A stretch of 20,425 nucleotides of DNA from Chloroflexota bacterium (GCA_022563275.1 JADFNR010000060.1:1-20425), one strand, 5' to 3'. Numbered from the stretch's first letter, positions 7,047 to 13,994 are shown. The notes: generated by a model from the sequence alone, not told the origin. A program made the numbers and translations.

Positions 7047-8858
7047 CTAGTTTCGGCGGGGCCTGCTGAAGAGCCGGGACATGAAACCGGTCTCGACGCG
7101 GCGCTCGGCAGCCGCTTTGCCCGATTGATATTCGTCGTCATCGTCGTCGTAATCAGGGTATTCGGGTGAATCCGAGGTGTCCACCGCGGCGGCGGTCTCC
7201 ATCGTTTCCATGGTTTCCGTGGTTTCCGTGGTTTCCGTGATTGCAGGGCTTTCCGAAGGTTCTTCCTGGTCATCGGAAGGGAGACTTTCCTCACTGACCG
7301 GCGGGGCTACGTCGCCGGAACGGGCGGCGACAGCCTGCTGCACCAGCGGGTGGTCATGGTTCAGGTTGAAGGTGCGGCGGCGGCGGTTCTGCCCGGAGGT
7401 TTCATCGCGCCAGGTATGGTTGCCCTTCAAGAAGAACTCCCCGTCGCTAAGGCTGCGCAGTATCTTGCTCACGTAGGTACGGGAACTGGACTGGCCCCAA
7501 CGTTGGGTGATCTCTGCGTCCCCGGCCTCCAAGCCTTGGCCAAGGGCGTCGCAGATCTCGGAGACTAGGAAGTTGAAGGCGACGTGACTGACGCCCTCCT
7601 GGTGTTCCAAGGTATTGGCCATGAAGATCAGGTCTGAGACGCGGTCTGCCAACAGGCCATCGTCCGGGTCCGTGGGCATGCCCAAGGTGCTGATCGCGTC
7701 TTGGAGCGCCTGGCCCAACTCCTGGTTGCCGCCAAAGGCGGAAGCGGCAGCGGAAGAATCGCCGGGCCCGTAGGCGTACTGCGGCTGGTCATCTTGGTCG
7801 TGCTGACCGTTGGTAGCGATCGCCGGGGTGGGTTCGTGGGTTGGTTCATGGTCAGTCTCGGTGTCCTCGACAACCGATGAATCGTCGATCTGGGGGCTGA
7901 CCGGTTTTGCTTCTTGCTGTCTCGAGCGGGGAAGCCGGCCCCGGCGGCGTCCTGGCCGGGAACTGGGGCTGGAGAAGGTGGCTTCGGTGGCGCCCTCGGG
8001 GATCTCCTCGTCGGCCATGATCGCCCAGTCGACCAGTCCGGCGGTGATCAACCGGACATTGCCGTCTTGCGCCACACGGGCCATCAGGCGTTTGAACCCG
8101 GAGTAGCCCAGTTTCTTTTCGTCGAAGTCGGCATAGCGGCGCACCAGGCGCTGTTTGATGGAGGTCAATAGCGGGTTTCCGCCCGCCTTGCGCTCATCCC
8201 GGATGATCTCTTCAATGGCCCGGATGATGTCCTGCAGGTCTCCGGCCGAGGTGCGGTCAGGGGCGGTCTCGGCGGCGGGCACGCTGGGGGCGGCGGGCTC
8301 GGGAGTTACCACGGGGTCAACGTCTATATCGTAGAGCACCAGCGTGTCCACCTGGTCGGCCAGACGGCGGGAGGTGCTCCAAGAGATGCCGATGACGACC
8401 ACGTGTTTGCCCATGGTCCGGAGGGCGTTGACCACGTGGATGAAATCGGAATCGCCGGAGACCAGCACGTAGGTCCCGATGTTGGGGTACGAGTGGGCGA
8501 TCTCGATGCAGTCGGCGGTCATCTTGACGTCGACGCTGTTCTTGATGCGGCCGGTGCGGATGCCGTTGGCGTTGGTGGCGCCGGGAGATGGGAGCCTGGT
8601 GGGCACGAACACCGGTTCGATGCCGGCGGCGTAGAGGGAGGGAGGGTCGTTGAGAAACTGGCTGGCGCCCCGAAGTTCGGGGGCCCTGGTAACCCAGTCC
8701 GCGTAAGCCTTGGCAATCACTACGCGTCCGTAGTTGGAGACTTCTTCTTTCAGAGCGGAAACGTTAGGGGTGCGGTGGCCTACGGCCAGACTGATCTTGA
8801 AGTTTTCCCAGTCGATGAACAGGGCGACGTCCGCCCCGCGGTTGAGATGGTCCTGCAT
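7047..8858 (-). CDS. NYN (PIN-like) domain protein with LOTUS-like and second helical domain
   Basis: A 603-aa predicted RNA-acting protein. Residues about 8-180 form a NYN domain, a PIN-fold nuclease family, with acidic residues in the expected places: D16 in LFIDWEN, D110 in SVDVKM, and D136/D138 in SGDSDFIHV. Residues about 205-285 resemble an OST-HTH/LOTUS domain (DLQDIIRAIEEII, then LGYSGFKRLMARV). A linker rich in Glu, Gln and Pro follows, then a second predicted helical/winged-helix domain (about 415-510), and an acidic tail with Thr-Glu-Thr/Met-Glu-Thr repeats and DYDDDDDEY, ending in basic RLFSRPRRN. The ATG at 8858 is chosen because the NYN fold starts close to it; a GTG at 8894 in the same frame is possible and would leave an 11-base leader. 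Target RNA and activity are not known. Confidence 0.85.
   Translation of the reverse strand: MQDHLNRGADVALFIDWENFKISLAVGHRTPNVSALKEEVSNYGRVVIAKAYADWVTRAPELRGASQFLNDPPSLYAAGIEPVFVPTRLPSPGATNANGIRTGRIKNSVDVKMTADCIEIAHSYPNIGTYVLVSGDSDFIHVVNALRTMGKHVVVIGISWSTSRRLADQVDTLVLYDIDVDPVVTPEPAAPSVPAAETAPDRTSAGDLQDIIRAIEEIIRDERKAGGNPLLTSIKQRLVRRYADFDEKKLGYSGFKRLMARVAQDGNVRLITAGLVDWAIMADEEIPEGATEATFSSPSSRPGRRRGRLPRSRQQEAKPVSPQIDDSSVVEDTETDHEPTHEPTPAIATNGQHDQDDQPQYAYGPGDSSAAASAFGGNQELGQALQDAISTLGMPTDPDDGLLADRVSDLIFMANTLEHQEGVSHVAFNFLVSEICDALGQGLEAGDAEITQRWGQSSSRTYVSKILRSLSDGEFFLKGNHTWRDETSGQNRRRRTFNLNHDHPLVQQAVAARSGDVAPPVSEESLPSDDQEEPSESPAITETTETTETMETMETAAAVDTSDSPEYPDYDDDDDEYQSGKAAAERRVETGFMSRLFSRPRRN
7196..7243 (-). 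repeat. 9-bp tandem repeat encoding Thr-Glu-Thr/Met-Glu-Thr tail
   Basis: About five copies of the nonamer GTTTCC(A/G)TG (plus-strand reading) lie in tandem inside the NYN gene, with degenerate edges. On the coding strand each unit gives three residues, producing the ITETTETTETMETMET stretch. Being a multiple of three, copy-number change would lengthen or shorten the acidic tail without a frameshift. Confidence 0.75.
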
Positions 8859-8911
8859 GCAGTAATACGTCCCGGTGGCCGGTTTCAGGCGCACCTATGT
8901 GTGTCATTACC

Positions 8912-8940
8912 AGTGTAGAGTGCCGCCATGGCGGAGTCAA
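8912..8940 (-). promoter_or_regulatory. Sigma-70-type promoter for the NYN gene, with palindrome in spacer
   Basis: Read on the minus strand, TTGACT (8940-8935) and TACACT (8917-8912) are separated by exactly 17 bases. The 12-bp perfect palindrome CCGCCATGGCGG (8923-8934) fills the spacer directly behind the -35 box, a position where a bound repressor would block polymerase. Transcription would start near 8905. Confidence 0.65.
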
Positions 8941-9008
8941 GAAAGCGCGCGCGTGGTTTGGGCTGGTCGACGAATTTCGCTGGGCTGCCCGGCTTCTTGC
9001 CCGGTATC

Positions 9009-9037
9009 TTGACAATGGAAAGGCTTTCCTAGATTGT
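9009..9037 (+). promoter_or_regulatory. Candidate promoter for the SDR genes, with palindrome in spacer
   Basis: TTGACA (9009-9014) is a consensus -35 box, followed after 17 bases by GATTGT (9032-9037), a weak -10. The spacer contains the interrupted palindrome GGAAAG-G-CTTTCC (9017-9029), a possible operator. It lies 71 bases upstream of the first SDR gene and diverges from the NYN promoter. The weak -10 keeps confidence moderate. Confidence 0.5.
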
Positions 9038-9107
9038 ACGCCCGTGGGAGATTTGCCAGCTTCTTGGCCAATCACATCACCAAACGTTAGATTCAGAGGT
9101 ACTACTG

Positions 9108-9926
9108 ATGGCGGAGCGGCCCCCGAGACTTGAAGGCAAAGTGGCGATCGTAACCGGCGCCGGTTCCAGCGGCGAAGGAATAGGCAACGGCAAAGCGGCC
9201 TCCATCCTGTTCGCCCGGGAGGGGGCCAAGGTGTTGTTGGTGGACTTCCAAGAAGACCGGGCGCGGGAAACCCTTCAGATGATCCAAGAAGAGGGGGGCA
9301 TCGCCTCTACGCTCCAGGGCGACATGACCAAGCTCGAGGACTGCGAGCGCATGGCCCAGGCAGCCATGGAACGCTATGGCCGGGTGGATATCCTGGACAA
9401 CAACGTGGGCATCTCCCAGCGGGGCACGGTGGTGGAGGTCAGTGAAGAGGACTGGGACAAGGTGATGACGGTCAACTTGAAGACCATCATGCTGGCCAGT
9501 AAGGCCACCATTCCCCACATCATCGCCAGCGGCGGCGGCGGGGCAATCATCAACATTGCGTCGATCGCTGGACTGCGGGCCCACAGCAGCACACCCTACA
9601 CTGCGTCTAAGGCCGGTGTTATCGGGTTGACCTTCTCCATGGCCGCCGACCACGCGGCAGACAACATCCGGGTCAACGCGATCGCACCGGGCTTGGTCTA
9701 CACGCCCATGGTGGCCCCGCGCATGGATGACGACCTGCGGCAGTCCCGCGCCGACGCTGCTCCTCTGAAGACCGAGGGCACCGGCTGGGACGTGGGGTAC
9801 GCCGCGCTCTTTCTGGCCAGTGACGAGGCCCGGTGGATCACCGGCATCTGCCTGCCGGTGGACGCCGGCCTGACCGCGGTCCACCCCGGCACTTTCACGC
9901 CCATGAGCCAGCAAACAAAGTATTAA
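9108..9926 (+). CDS. Short-chain dehydrogenase/reductase (SDR)
   Basis: A 272-aa classical-type SDR expected to oxidise an alcohol or reduce a ketone with a nicotinamide cofactor. The cofactor loop TGAGSSGEGIG (16-26) is longer than the usual TGxxxGxG. D46 at the end of the second beta strand (LLVDF) suggests NAD(H) over NADP(H). NNVG is at 98-101, and the catalytic tetrad is N123, S152, Y164 and K168 (YTASK). The C-terminus carries the family pattern DEARWITGICLPVDAG. The ATG is preceded by AGAGG at about 9092-9096. The next gene is another SDR, so the two may share a pathway. The substrate cannot be deduced from the sequence. Confidence 0.92.
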   Translation: MAERPPRLEGKVAIVTGAGSSGEGIGNGKAASILFAREGAKVLLVDFQEDRARETLQMIQEEGGIASTLQGDMTKLEDCERMAQAAMERYGRVDILDNNVGISQRGTVVEVSEEDWDKVMTVNLKTIMLASKATIPHIIASGGGGAIINIASIAGLRAHSSTPYTASKAGVIGLTFSMAADHAADNIRVNAIAPGLVYTPMVAPRMDDDLRQSRADAAPLKTEGTGWDVGYAALFLASDEARWITGICLPVDAGLTAVHPGTFTPMSQQTKY

Positions 9927-9940
9927 GGAGACGTCCCTGA

Positions 9941-10040
9941 CCCCAACTATCTCCCGCGCCGGGAGAGGGTTCAATTTTCTCCTCTCTAGGAGGACGGAGC
10001 CCCTTCCCCCGCGCACGGGGGAAGGTTGGGATGGGGGCGC
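9941..10040. repeat. REP-like element with two hairpins between the SDR genes
   Basis: Two GC-rich inverted repeats about 50 bases apart: TCTCCCG-CGC-CGGGAGA (9950-9966), and a 10-bp-arm hairpin CCTTCCCCCG-CGCA-CGGGGGAAGG (10002-10025). A small TCCT/AGGA hairpin lies between them. Neither strong hairpin is followed by a T tract, so they are not classical terminators; the layout is that of dispersed REP/BIME-type intergenic elements. Confidence 0.6.
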
Positions 10041-10083
10041 ACCGTCTTAGCACAAACAAAACCCAACCCAAGGAGCCCAAACT

Positions 10084-10836
10084 ATGCGCCTTGAAGGAAA
10101 AGTAGCCCTGATCAGCGGCGGGAGCCGGGGCATGGGCGCCGTTGAAGCGGCGTTATTCGCCAGAGAGGGGGCCAAGGTCGTGGTGGGGGACTTGCTGGAG
10201 GAGGAAGGCCGGGCCGTCGCCGAGCAGATCGCCAACGATGGCGGGGACGCCGTCTTCGTGCGCTTGGACGTGACCAGCGAAACGGACTGGGCGGCTGCGG
10301 TCAAGGAGGCGGTGGACCGTTATGGCAAATTGGACGTGCTGGTGAACAACGCGGGTGTCAGCGCCCGAGGTTCCATCGAAGAGACCACCGTCGCGGACTG
10401 GGACCGGGTGATGGACATCAACGCCAAGGGGGTGTTCCTGGGCGCCCGCGCCGCCATCCCGGAGATGCGGAAGGCCGGCGGCGGCTCCATCATCAACATA
10501 TCATCCCAATTGGGCCTGGTGGGCATGAAGGAAAGCAGCCCCCAGTACCAGGCGTCCAAGGGAGCGGTCAGGCTGTTCACCAAGTCGGCGGCCATCCAGT
10601 ACGCAGCTGAGGGCATCCGGGTCAATTCCGTCCACCCCGGCCCCATCGTGACTCCCATGACCGAGGCGCGGCGGTCCGACGCGGCGGTGCGGCAGGTGAT
10701 GCTTTCCCGCATCCCCCTGGGCCGGTACGGCGAGTCCGAGGACGTGGCCTATGGGGTCTTGTACCTGGCCTCCGACGAGTCGTCCTTCGTCACCGGCAGC
10801 GAGCTGGTCATCGACGGCGGTTGGACGGCGCAATAA
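10084..10836 (+). CDS. SDR family oxidoreductase, FabG-like
   Basis: A 250-aa classical SDR. The cofactor motif is SGGSRGMG (11-18), D36 in VVGDL points to NAD(H), NNAG is at 88-91, and the catalytic residues are N113, S141, Y155 and K159 (YQASK). The ending SSFVTGSELVIDGGWTAQ is the standard SDR C-terminus. The start ATG follows AAGGAG at about 10070-10075. The length is normal. It resembles generic 3-oxoacyl-ACP reductase/cyclopentanol dehydrogenase-type SDRs, but no fatty-acid synthesis genes are nearby, so a fatty-acid role is not supported. It lies 157 bases downstream of the other SDR gene, with a REP-like element in the gap that could affect co-expression. Confidence 0.93.
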   Translation: MRLEGKVALISGGSRGMGAVEAALFAREGAKVVVGDLLEEEGRAVAEQIANDGGDAVFVRLDVTSETDWAAAVKEAVDRYGKLDVLVNNAGVSARGSIEETTVADWDRVMDINAKGVFLGARAAIPEMRKAGGGSIINISSQLGLVGMKESSPQYQASKGAVRLFTKSAAIQYAAEGIRVNSVHPGPIVTPMTEARRSDAAVRQVMLSRIPLGRYGESEDVAYGVLYLASDESSFVTGSELVIDGGWTAQ

Positions 10837-10845
10837 CGCTGGCTA

Positions 10846-10882
10846 AATCCGCTGGTCCTGAGTTCGTCGAAGGACCGGTGTC
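10846..10882. repeat. REP-like repeat, family 1, copy 1
   Basis: A 37-base unit with core GGTCCTGAGTTCGTCGAAGG and ends that pair (GGTCCT with AGGACC), giving an imperfect hairpin. A second copy lies at 11009-11045 with a few substitutions. The core resembles a short palindrome that recurs in intergenic DNA of many GC-rich bacteria. Confidence 0.65.
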
Positions 10883-10924
10883 AATCCGGGTTTAGATGAA
10901 GGGAAATACGGTCTACTCGAAGCG

Positions 10925-10981
10925 GTGGTTCGACGGGTCCGACTTATCGAGACCCTCGACCCTGGTCGGGGCTCACCACGA
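10925..10981. repeat. REP-like repeat, family 2, copy 1 (57 bp)
   Basis: A 57-base unit identical at every position to 11082-11138. It can fold as three nested stems: GTGGT with ACCAC at the ends, CCGAC with GTCGG inside, and CGAG-ACC-CTCG at the tip. Perfect identity between copies implies recent duplication or gene conversion. Confidence 0.8.
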
Positions 10982-11008
10982 ACGGAAATAGCCCCTGTTG
11001 CAATGCCG

Positions 11009-11045
11009 AATCCGTTCGTCCTGAGCTTGTCGAAGGACCGGCGTC
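11009..11045. repeat. REP-like repeat, family 1, copy 2
   Basis: Second copy of the 37-base unit, core CGTCCTGAGCTTGTCGAAGG, with GTCCT and AGGAC arms. It lies between the two 57-bp units, so the spacer reads family 1, family 2, family 1, family 2. Confidence 0.65.
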
Positions 11046-11081
11046 GGTCAAGCTCATGGTGGGAATGACCTCACGATACCA

Positions 11082-11138
11082 GTGGTTCGACGGGTCCGAC
11101 TTATCGAGACCCTCGACCCTGGTCGGGGCTCACCACGA
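11082..11138. repeat. REP-like repeat, family 2, copy 2 (57 bp)
   Basis: Identical to 10925-10981, in the same orientation, 157 bases further on. Flanking bases differ, so the repeat boundary is sharp. The gene-free stretch 10837-11220 otherwise holds nothing I can identify. Confidence 0.8.
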
Positions 11139-11220
11139 GCGGGCACAAAGCAAGCGCGGCCCGAAAGCGCAATAACACCGGTCAACAGGAAGTATTTGGG
11201 TCCAGGCTCAGCCTGGCTGG

Positions 11221-12189
11221 CTAGGGGGTTAATAGGATCTTGCCCACGGTTTCCCGGCCCTCCAGTTGGCGGTGGGCTTCTGACGCTTCAGACAGGGGCA
11301 GGGTCAGGCCGATGTGCAGCTTTAGCTCGCCGGACTGCACCCATCCCAGGACCTCCTGGGCCCGCTGGAGCAGTTCGCCGCGGGTGGCGGTGTAATCCCC
11401 CAGGCTGGGCCGGGTCAGATAGAGCGAGCCGTTCTGCAATGCGCGGGTATTGGTGTCTGTCACCGCGCCGCCGGCCTGTCCGTACAGGACCATGTACCCA
11501 CGCCGCCCCAGGCATTTGAAGCCCTTCTCAAAAGTTGTCTGGCCCACGGCGTCCAGAACCATCTTCACGCCTTGGCCATCGGTGGCCTTCCGGATCTCCT
11601 CTTCAAAGTCCTGGTGGGTGTAGAGGATCGTCTGGTCGGCCCCGGCCTGCGTGGCCATCTCGGCCTTGGCTTCCGTGGAAACGGTGGTGAATACGTGGAC
11701 GCCCAAACGCTTCAGCAATTGGATCAAGAGCAGCCCCATCCCGCCGGCCCCGGCGTGGACCAGCACCTGGTCGCCGGGGTTGAGCCGGGCGATGCCGAAG
11801 ACCAGGAAATGGGCGGTCATGCCTTGGAGCAGGGACGCGGAGCCGGTGGCGAAGTCCATGGTGTCCGGTATGCGGACCAGCAGCCACGATGGCACGGCCT
11901 GGCGTTCGGCGTAGGAGCCGGTGTGCATGGCGTAGGCCACCCGGTCCCCGATGGCCACTTCGCTCACACCCTCGCCGATGGCGGTTACCACACCGCAGGC
12001 TTCCCGTCCTGGTGTCCAGGGAAAACTCGCCGGCGGGTTGGTGCCCTTGCGGCTGGAGACGTCGGTGTAATTGACGCCGATGGACTTAAGGTCGACTACG
12101 GCTTGGCCCGGCCCCGGTGTAGGTTCAGGGACATCTTCCAGCTTCAGGACCTCGGGCCCTCCAATCTCATAGGCGCGTATCGCCTTCAT
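11221..12189 (-). CDS. Zinc-free NADPH:quinone oxidoreductase-type MDR protein
   Basis: A 322-aa medium-chain dehydrogenase/reductase of the quinone oxidoreductase group, expected to reduce quinones or activated enones using NADPH. It begins MKAIRAYEIGGPEVL, has the QOR-type GVNYTDVSSRKG (38-49), QGMTAHFLV (122-130) and the Rossmann motif HAGAGGMG (145-152), and ends with the usual LEGRETVGKILL. No zinc-binding cysteine set is present, as expected for QOR. The ATG at 12189 is chosen because AGAGG lies six bases upstream and the length matches the family (about 325). The same frame is open up to 12480, but that extension is arginine/serine-rich with no homology and is dismissed. The physiological substrate is not visible. 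Confidence 0.92.
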   Translation of the reverse strand: MKAIRAYEIGGPEVLKLEDVPEPTPGPGQAVVDLKSIGVNYTDVSSRKGTNPPASFPWTPGREACGVVTAIGEGVSEVAIGDRVAYAMHTGSYAERQAVPSWLLVRIPDTMDFATGSASLLQGMTAHFLVFGIARLNPGDQVLVHAGAGGMGLLLIQLLKRLGVHVFTTVSTEAKAEMATQAGADQTILYTHQDFEEEIRKATDGQGVKMVLDAVGQTTFEKGFKCLGRRGYMVLYGQAGGAVTDTNTRALQNGSLYLTRPSLGDYTATRGELLQRAQEVLGWVQSGELKLHIGLTLPLSEASEAHRQLEGRETVGKILLTP

Positions 12190-12391
12190 GTCTACCTCTT
12201 TGTCCGGGTTTTGAGGCAAGGTTACAGCACGGGAACGGGAGAGGGAAGGCGTGGCCCGGGAAGAGGTCGAACCGGAGGCCCGTCTACTTACGGTAAATAG
12301 CAAACGGGCCGCAAAATTGAGGGAAGGGGATCCAACAATCTTACGGCCCGGCATGTTGAATGGAGTGGGGTAGAGCGGTTTGCCGTCTGAC

Positions 12392-12817
12392 TTAGTGGAC
12401 GCCCACCAACTCGGGTTCGACGGAGCGCAGATCGCGGAGCCGCTCCCGCACCACGCGAATCTGCCGGGGGCCCTGTCCAACGATCTCGGCGATCTCCCGC
12501 ACTTTTTTCCCCTGATCTAGGTGATAGATCACATGTTGGTTCTTGGTCCACCACATTTTTTCGTTGAATCTTGTGGCTGAAACCAAGGGATCTTGGTGAC
12601 GGGCCGACCGGCGGACCTTGGGCCGTTTGCGGTCTGGGTCTGCTTCGCCGTTTGCCGATGGATCCTGAAAATCCAGCCGGTCCAGTTGTCGTTCAATGGG
12701 AGAGGGCTGGGGATAGTAGATGTGGCCACACTGGAAGCAGCTCCATTCATCGACATTAAGCGTCAGGTCGCCGCCGCATTTTCCGCATCCCTTGAATAAG
12801 TACAACAATTTGTTCAC
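12392..12817 (-). CDS. Zinc-ribbon plus helix-turn-helix protein
   Basis: A small basic protein of 141 aa. Two CxxC knuckles, C11/C14 (KGCGKCGG) and C27/C30 (WSCFQCGH), form a probable zinc ribbon near the N-terminus. A polar linker follows, then a predicted helix-turn-helix at about 85-130 (VIYHLDQGKKVREIAEIV with GQGPRQIRVVRERL), the pattern of a DNA-binding domain. It is therefore a plausible transcription regulator. The GTG at 12817 has AGAGG only one base upstream, so the in-frame TTG ten bases after that site (about 12808) may be the real start. It lies about 200 bases upstream of the quinone oxidoreductase on the same strand and could regulate it; that link is inference from position. 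Family name unknown to me. Confidence 0.65.
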   Translation of the reverse strand: MNKLLYLFKGCGKCGGDLTLNVDEWSCFQCGHIYYPQPSPIERQLDRLDFQDPSANGEADPDRKRPKVRRSARHQDPLVSATRFNEKMWWTKNQHVIYHLDQGKKVREIAEIVGQGPRQIRVVRERLRDLRSVEPELVGVH

Positions 12818-13162
12818 GCCTCTATCGGGCCGTTGGGGGTATGGTTTCCCAGATTTCGCTGTTGCACCTTCCAGTAAACGCTCTCCGGCGGACTCGGGCT
12901 ATGACGGGAGGCACACCGCATATGTGAGTCTGGTCACACTGTGTGCAGCCCAGTCTCAGCCAGGACTAAAAACCGCCGGTGGTGGAGCGCGCGCTGCTTC
13001 GGAGGGCTTGATTCGCTCGCCCATGGCTGTGCAGCGGTTGAGAAGTTTACTTTGGGGGCCTGGTATGGTTTATTAGACTTCCGATGATCGTGCATTTGGG
13101 CCGGCAGATCGATGGCGGTCCACGGCGGATATCTTGGTAACGGTGAGGGAGTAATTGCAGCG
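12818..13162. other. Divergent intergenic region, about 345 bases
   Basis: No gene is supported here. It separates the minus-strand zinc-ribbon gene from the plus-strand crotonase gene and should contain both promoters. A candidate for the crotonase is TTGAGA (13038-13043) with an extended -10 TGGTATGGT (13061-13069). The interrupted palindrome CACAC-T-GTGTG is at 12935-12945. None is strong enough to call firmly. Confidence 0.35.
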
Positions 13163-13936
13163 ATGAATTTTGAGATGATAAAGACGGACCAGGTGGACCG
13201 AGTGGCCATCGTGACGTTGAACCGGCCCGAGGTCCTGAATGCCCTCAACCTGCAATTGGTGCGGGAACTGGACGAATTTGTAACCCAGGCTGAGGAGGAC
13301 GACGGCATTGGCGCCATCGTGATCACCGGCGCCGGCGACCGGGCGTTCTCAGCGGGCGCCGACATCCACGAGAACCGGGAGAATTCAGACGAGGAGCGCG
13401 CTGCCGGAGCGGCCGCCCGCGCCGAATACACCTGGCATCTGGCCGCATCCACCAAACCGGTCATCGGCGCCATCAACGGCCTTTGCTATGGCGGCGGCAC
13501 GGTCATGGCCACCAGCCTGGACTTTCTCTTGGGCAGCGAAAAAAGCAGCTTCCGGTTCTTGGCGGTCAACTATGGACAGTTGAACGCCACCTGGAGCCTG
13601 CCGACCATGGTGGGCTGGCCCAAGGCCAAGGAACTGCTCTATAGCGGGCGCGAAGTCTTCGCCGACGAGGCCTACCACATCGGCCTGCTCAACCACCTGG
13701 TGCCGTCCGGAGAATTGCTCGACCGGACCGTCGAGGTTGCGGCCGGCATCGCCAAAAACCGGGCCGACGGTGTGGCCAACATCAAATCCCTCTTGATCGA
13801 GCATACCGGGGAGGCTCTGGAAACCCAGTTCCGGACGGAGATCGAGGGCCGGAAGGGACGTTTCAAGGGCCTGAGCGTGGAGGACGGGTTCAAGGATTTC
13901 CTGGACCGGAAGGGCCGCAAACCCCGAGTCTCCTAG
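13163..13936 (+). CDS. Crotonase-superfamily protein (enoyl-CoA hydratase-like), catalytic Glu missing
   Basis: A 257-aa crotonase-fold protein that should bind an acyl-CoA. The first oxyanion-hole segment is AFSAGADI (61-68) and the second is NGLCYGGG (105-112), both well kept, so CoA-thioester binding is likely. By alignment with classical enoyl-CoA hydratase, the two catalytic glutamates 20 residues apart correspond here to V114 and A134, so a standard hydratase reaction is doubtful. Other crotonases lacking these residues act as isomerases, hydrolases or carboxyl-chemistry enzymes. The ATG at 13163 is chosen because GAGGGAG lies 11 bases upstream and the family motif TDQVDRVAIVTLNRPEVLNAL starts soon after; the frame is open to 13112. 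It is followed by a terminator-like hairpin, so it is probably monocistronic. Confidence 0.88.
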   Translation: MNFEMIKTDQVDRVAIVTLNRPEVLNALNLQLVRELDEFVTQAEEDDGIGAIVITGAGDRAFSAGADIHENRENSDEERAAGAAARAEYTWHLAASTKPVIGAINGLCYGGGTVMATSLDFLLGSEKSSFRFLAVNYGQLNATWSLPTMVGWPKAKELLYSGREVFADEAYHIGLLNHLVPSGELLDRTVEVAAGIAKNRADGVANIKSLLIEHTGEALETQFRTEIEGRKGRFKGLSVEDGFKDFLDRKGRKPRVS

Positions 13937-13967
13937 CGGAAAACTCACGCGGCTGCATCTGATGTAG

Positions 13968-13994
13968 GCCTCCGGTTGATCGCCGGGGGCTTTT
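13968..13994 (+). terminator. Intrinsic terminator after the crotonase gene
   Basis: Eight-base-pair hairpin GCCTCCGG / CCGGGGGC with one G-U pair and a seven-base loop, followed by TTTT. It begins 32 bases after the crotonase stop codon. A related but less well paired unit follows at 14012-14042. Confidence 0.65.

Noticed and set aside
8929..8940. Shared 12-mer TGGCGGAGTCAA upstream of the NYN gene and upstream of trpD (about 18318)
   Set aside because: It is part of a palindrome and -35 box at only one of the sites and is in no comparable promoter context at the other; most likely chance.
10837..11220. Possible CRISPR array because of spaced direct repeats
   Set aside because: Only two copies of each unit, 157-base spacing, two different repeat families and no cas genes; the units are palindromic REP-like elements.
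11572..12300. Plus-strand open frame opposite the quinone oxidoreductase
   Set aside because: Antisense to a gene with complete family motifs; Gly/His/Gln-rich translation without domain features.
12190..12480. N-terminal extension of the quinone oxidoreductase frame
   Set aside because: The extension is low-complexity Arg/Ser-rich and overlaps the zinc-ribbon gene; the start at 12189 has a good ribosome site and gives the normal family length.
13112..13162. Upstream start for the crotonase
   Set aside because: The extra 17 residues are not conserved-looking and the later ATG has a Shine-Dalgarno at a usable distance.
12934..13476. Minus-strand open frame opposite the crotonase start
   Set aside because: It overlaps the crotonase gene, lacks motifs and has no ribosome site; treated as a composition artefact.
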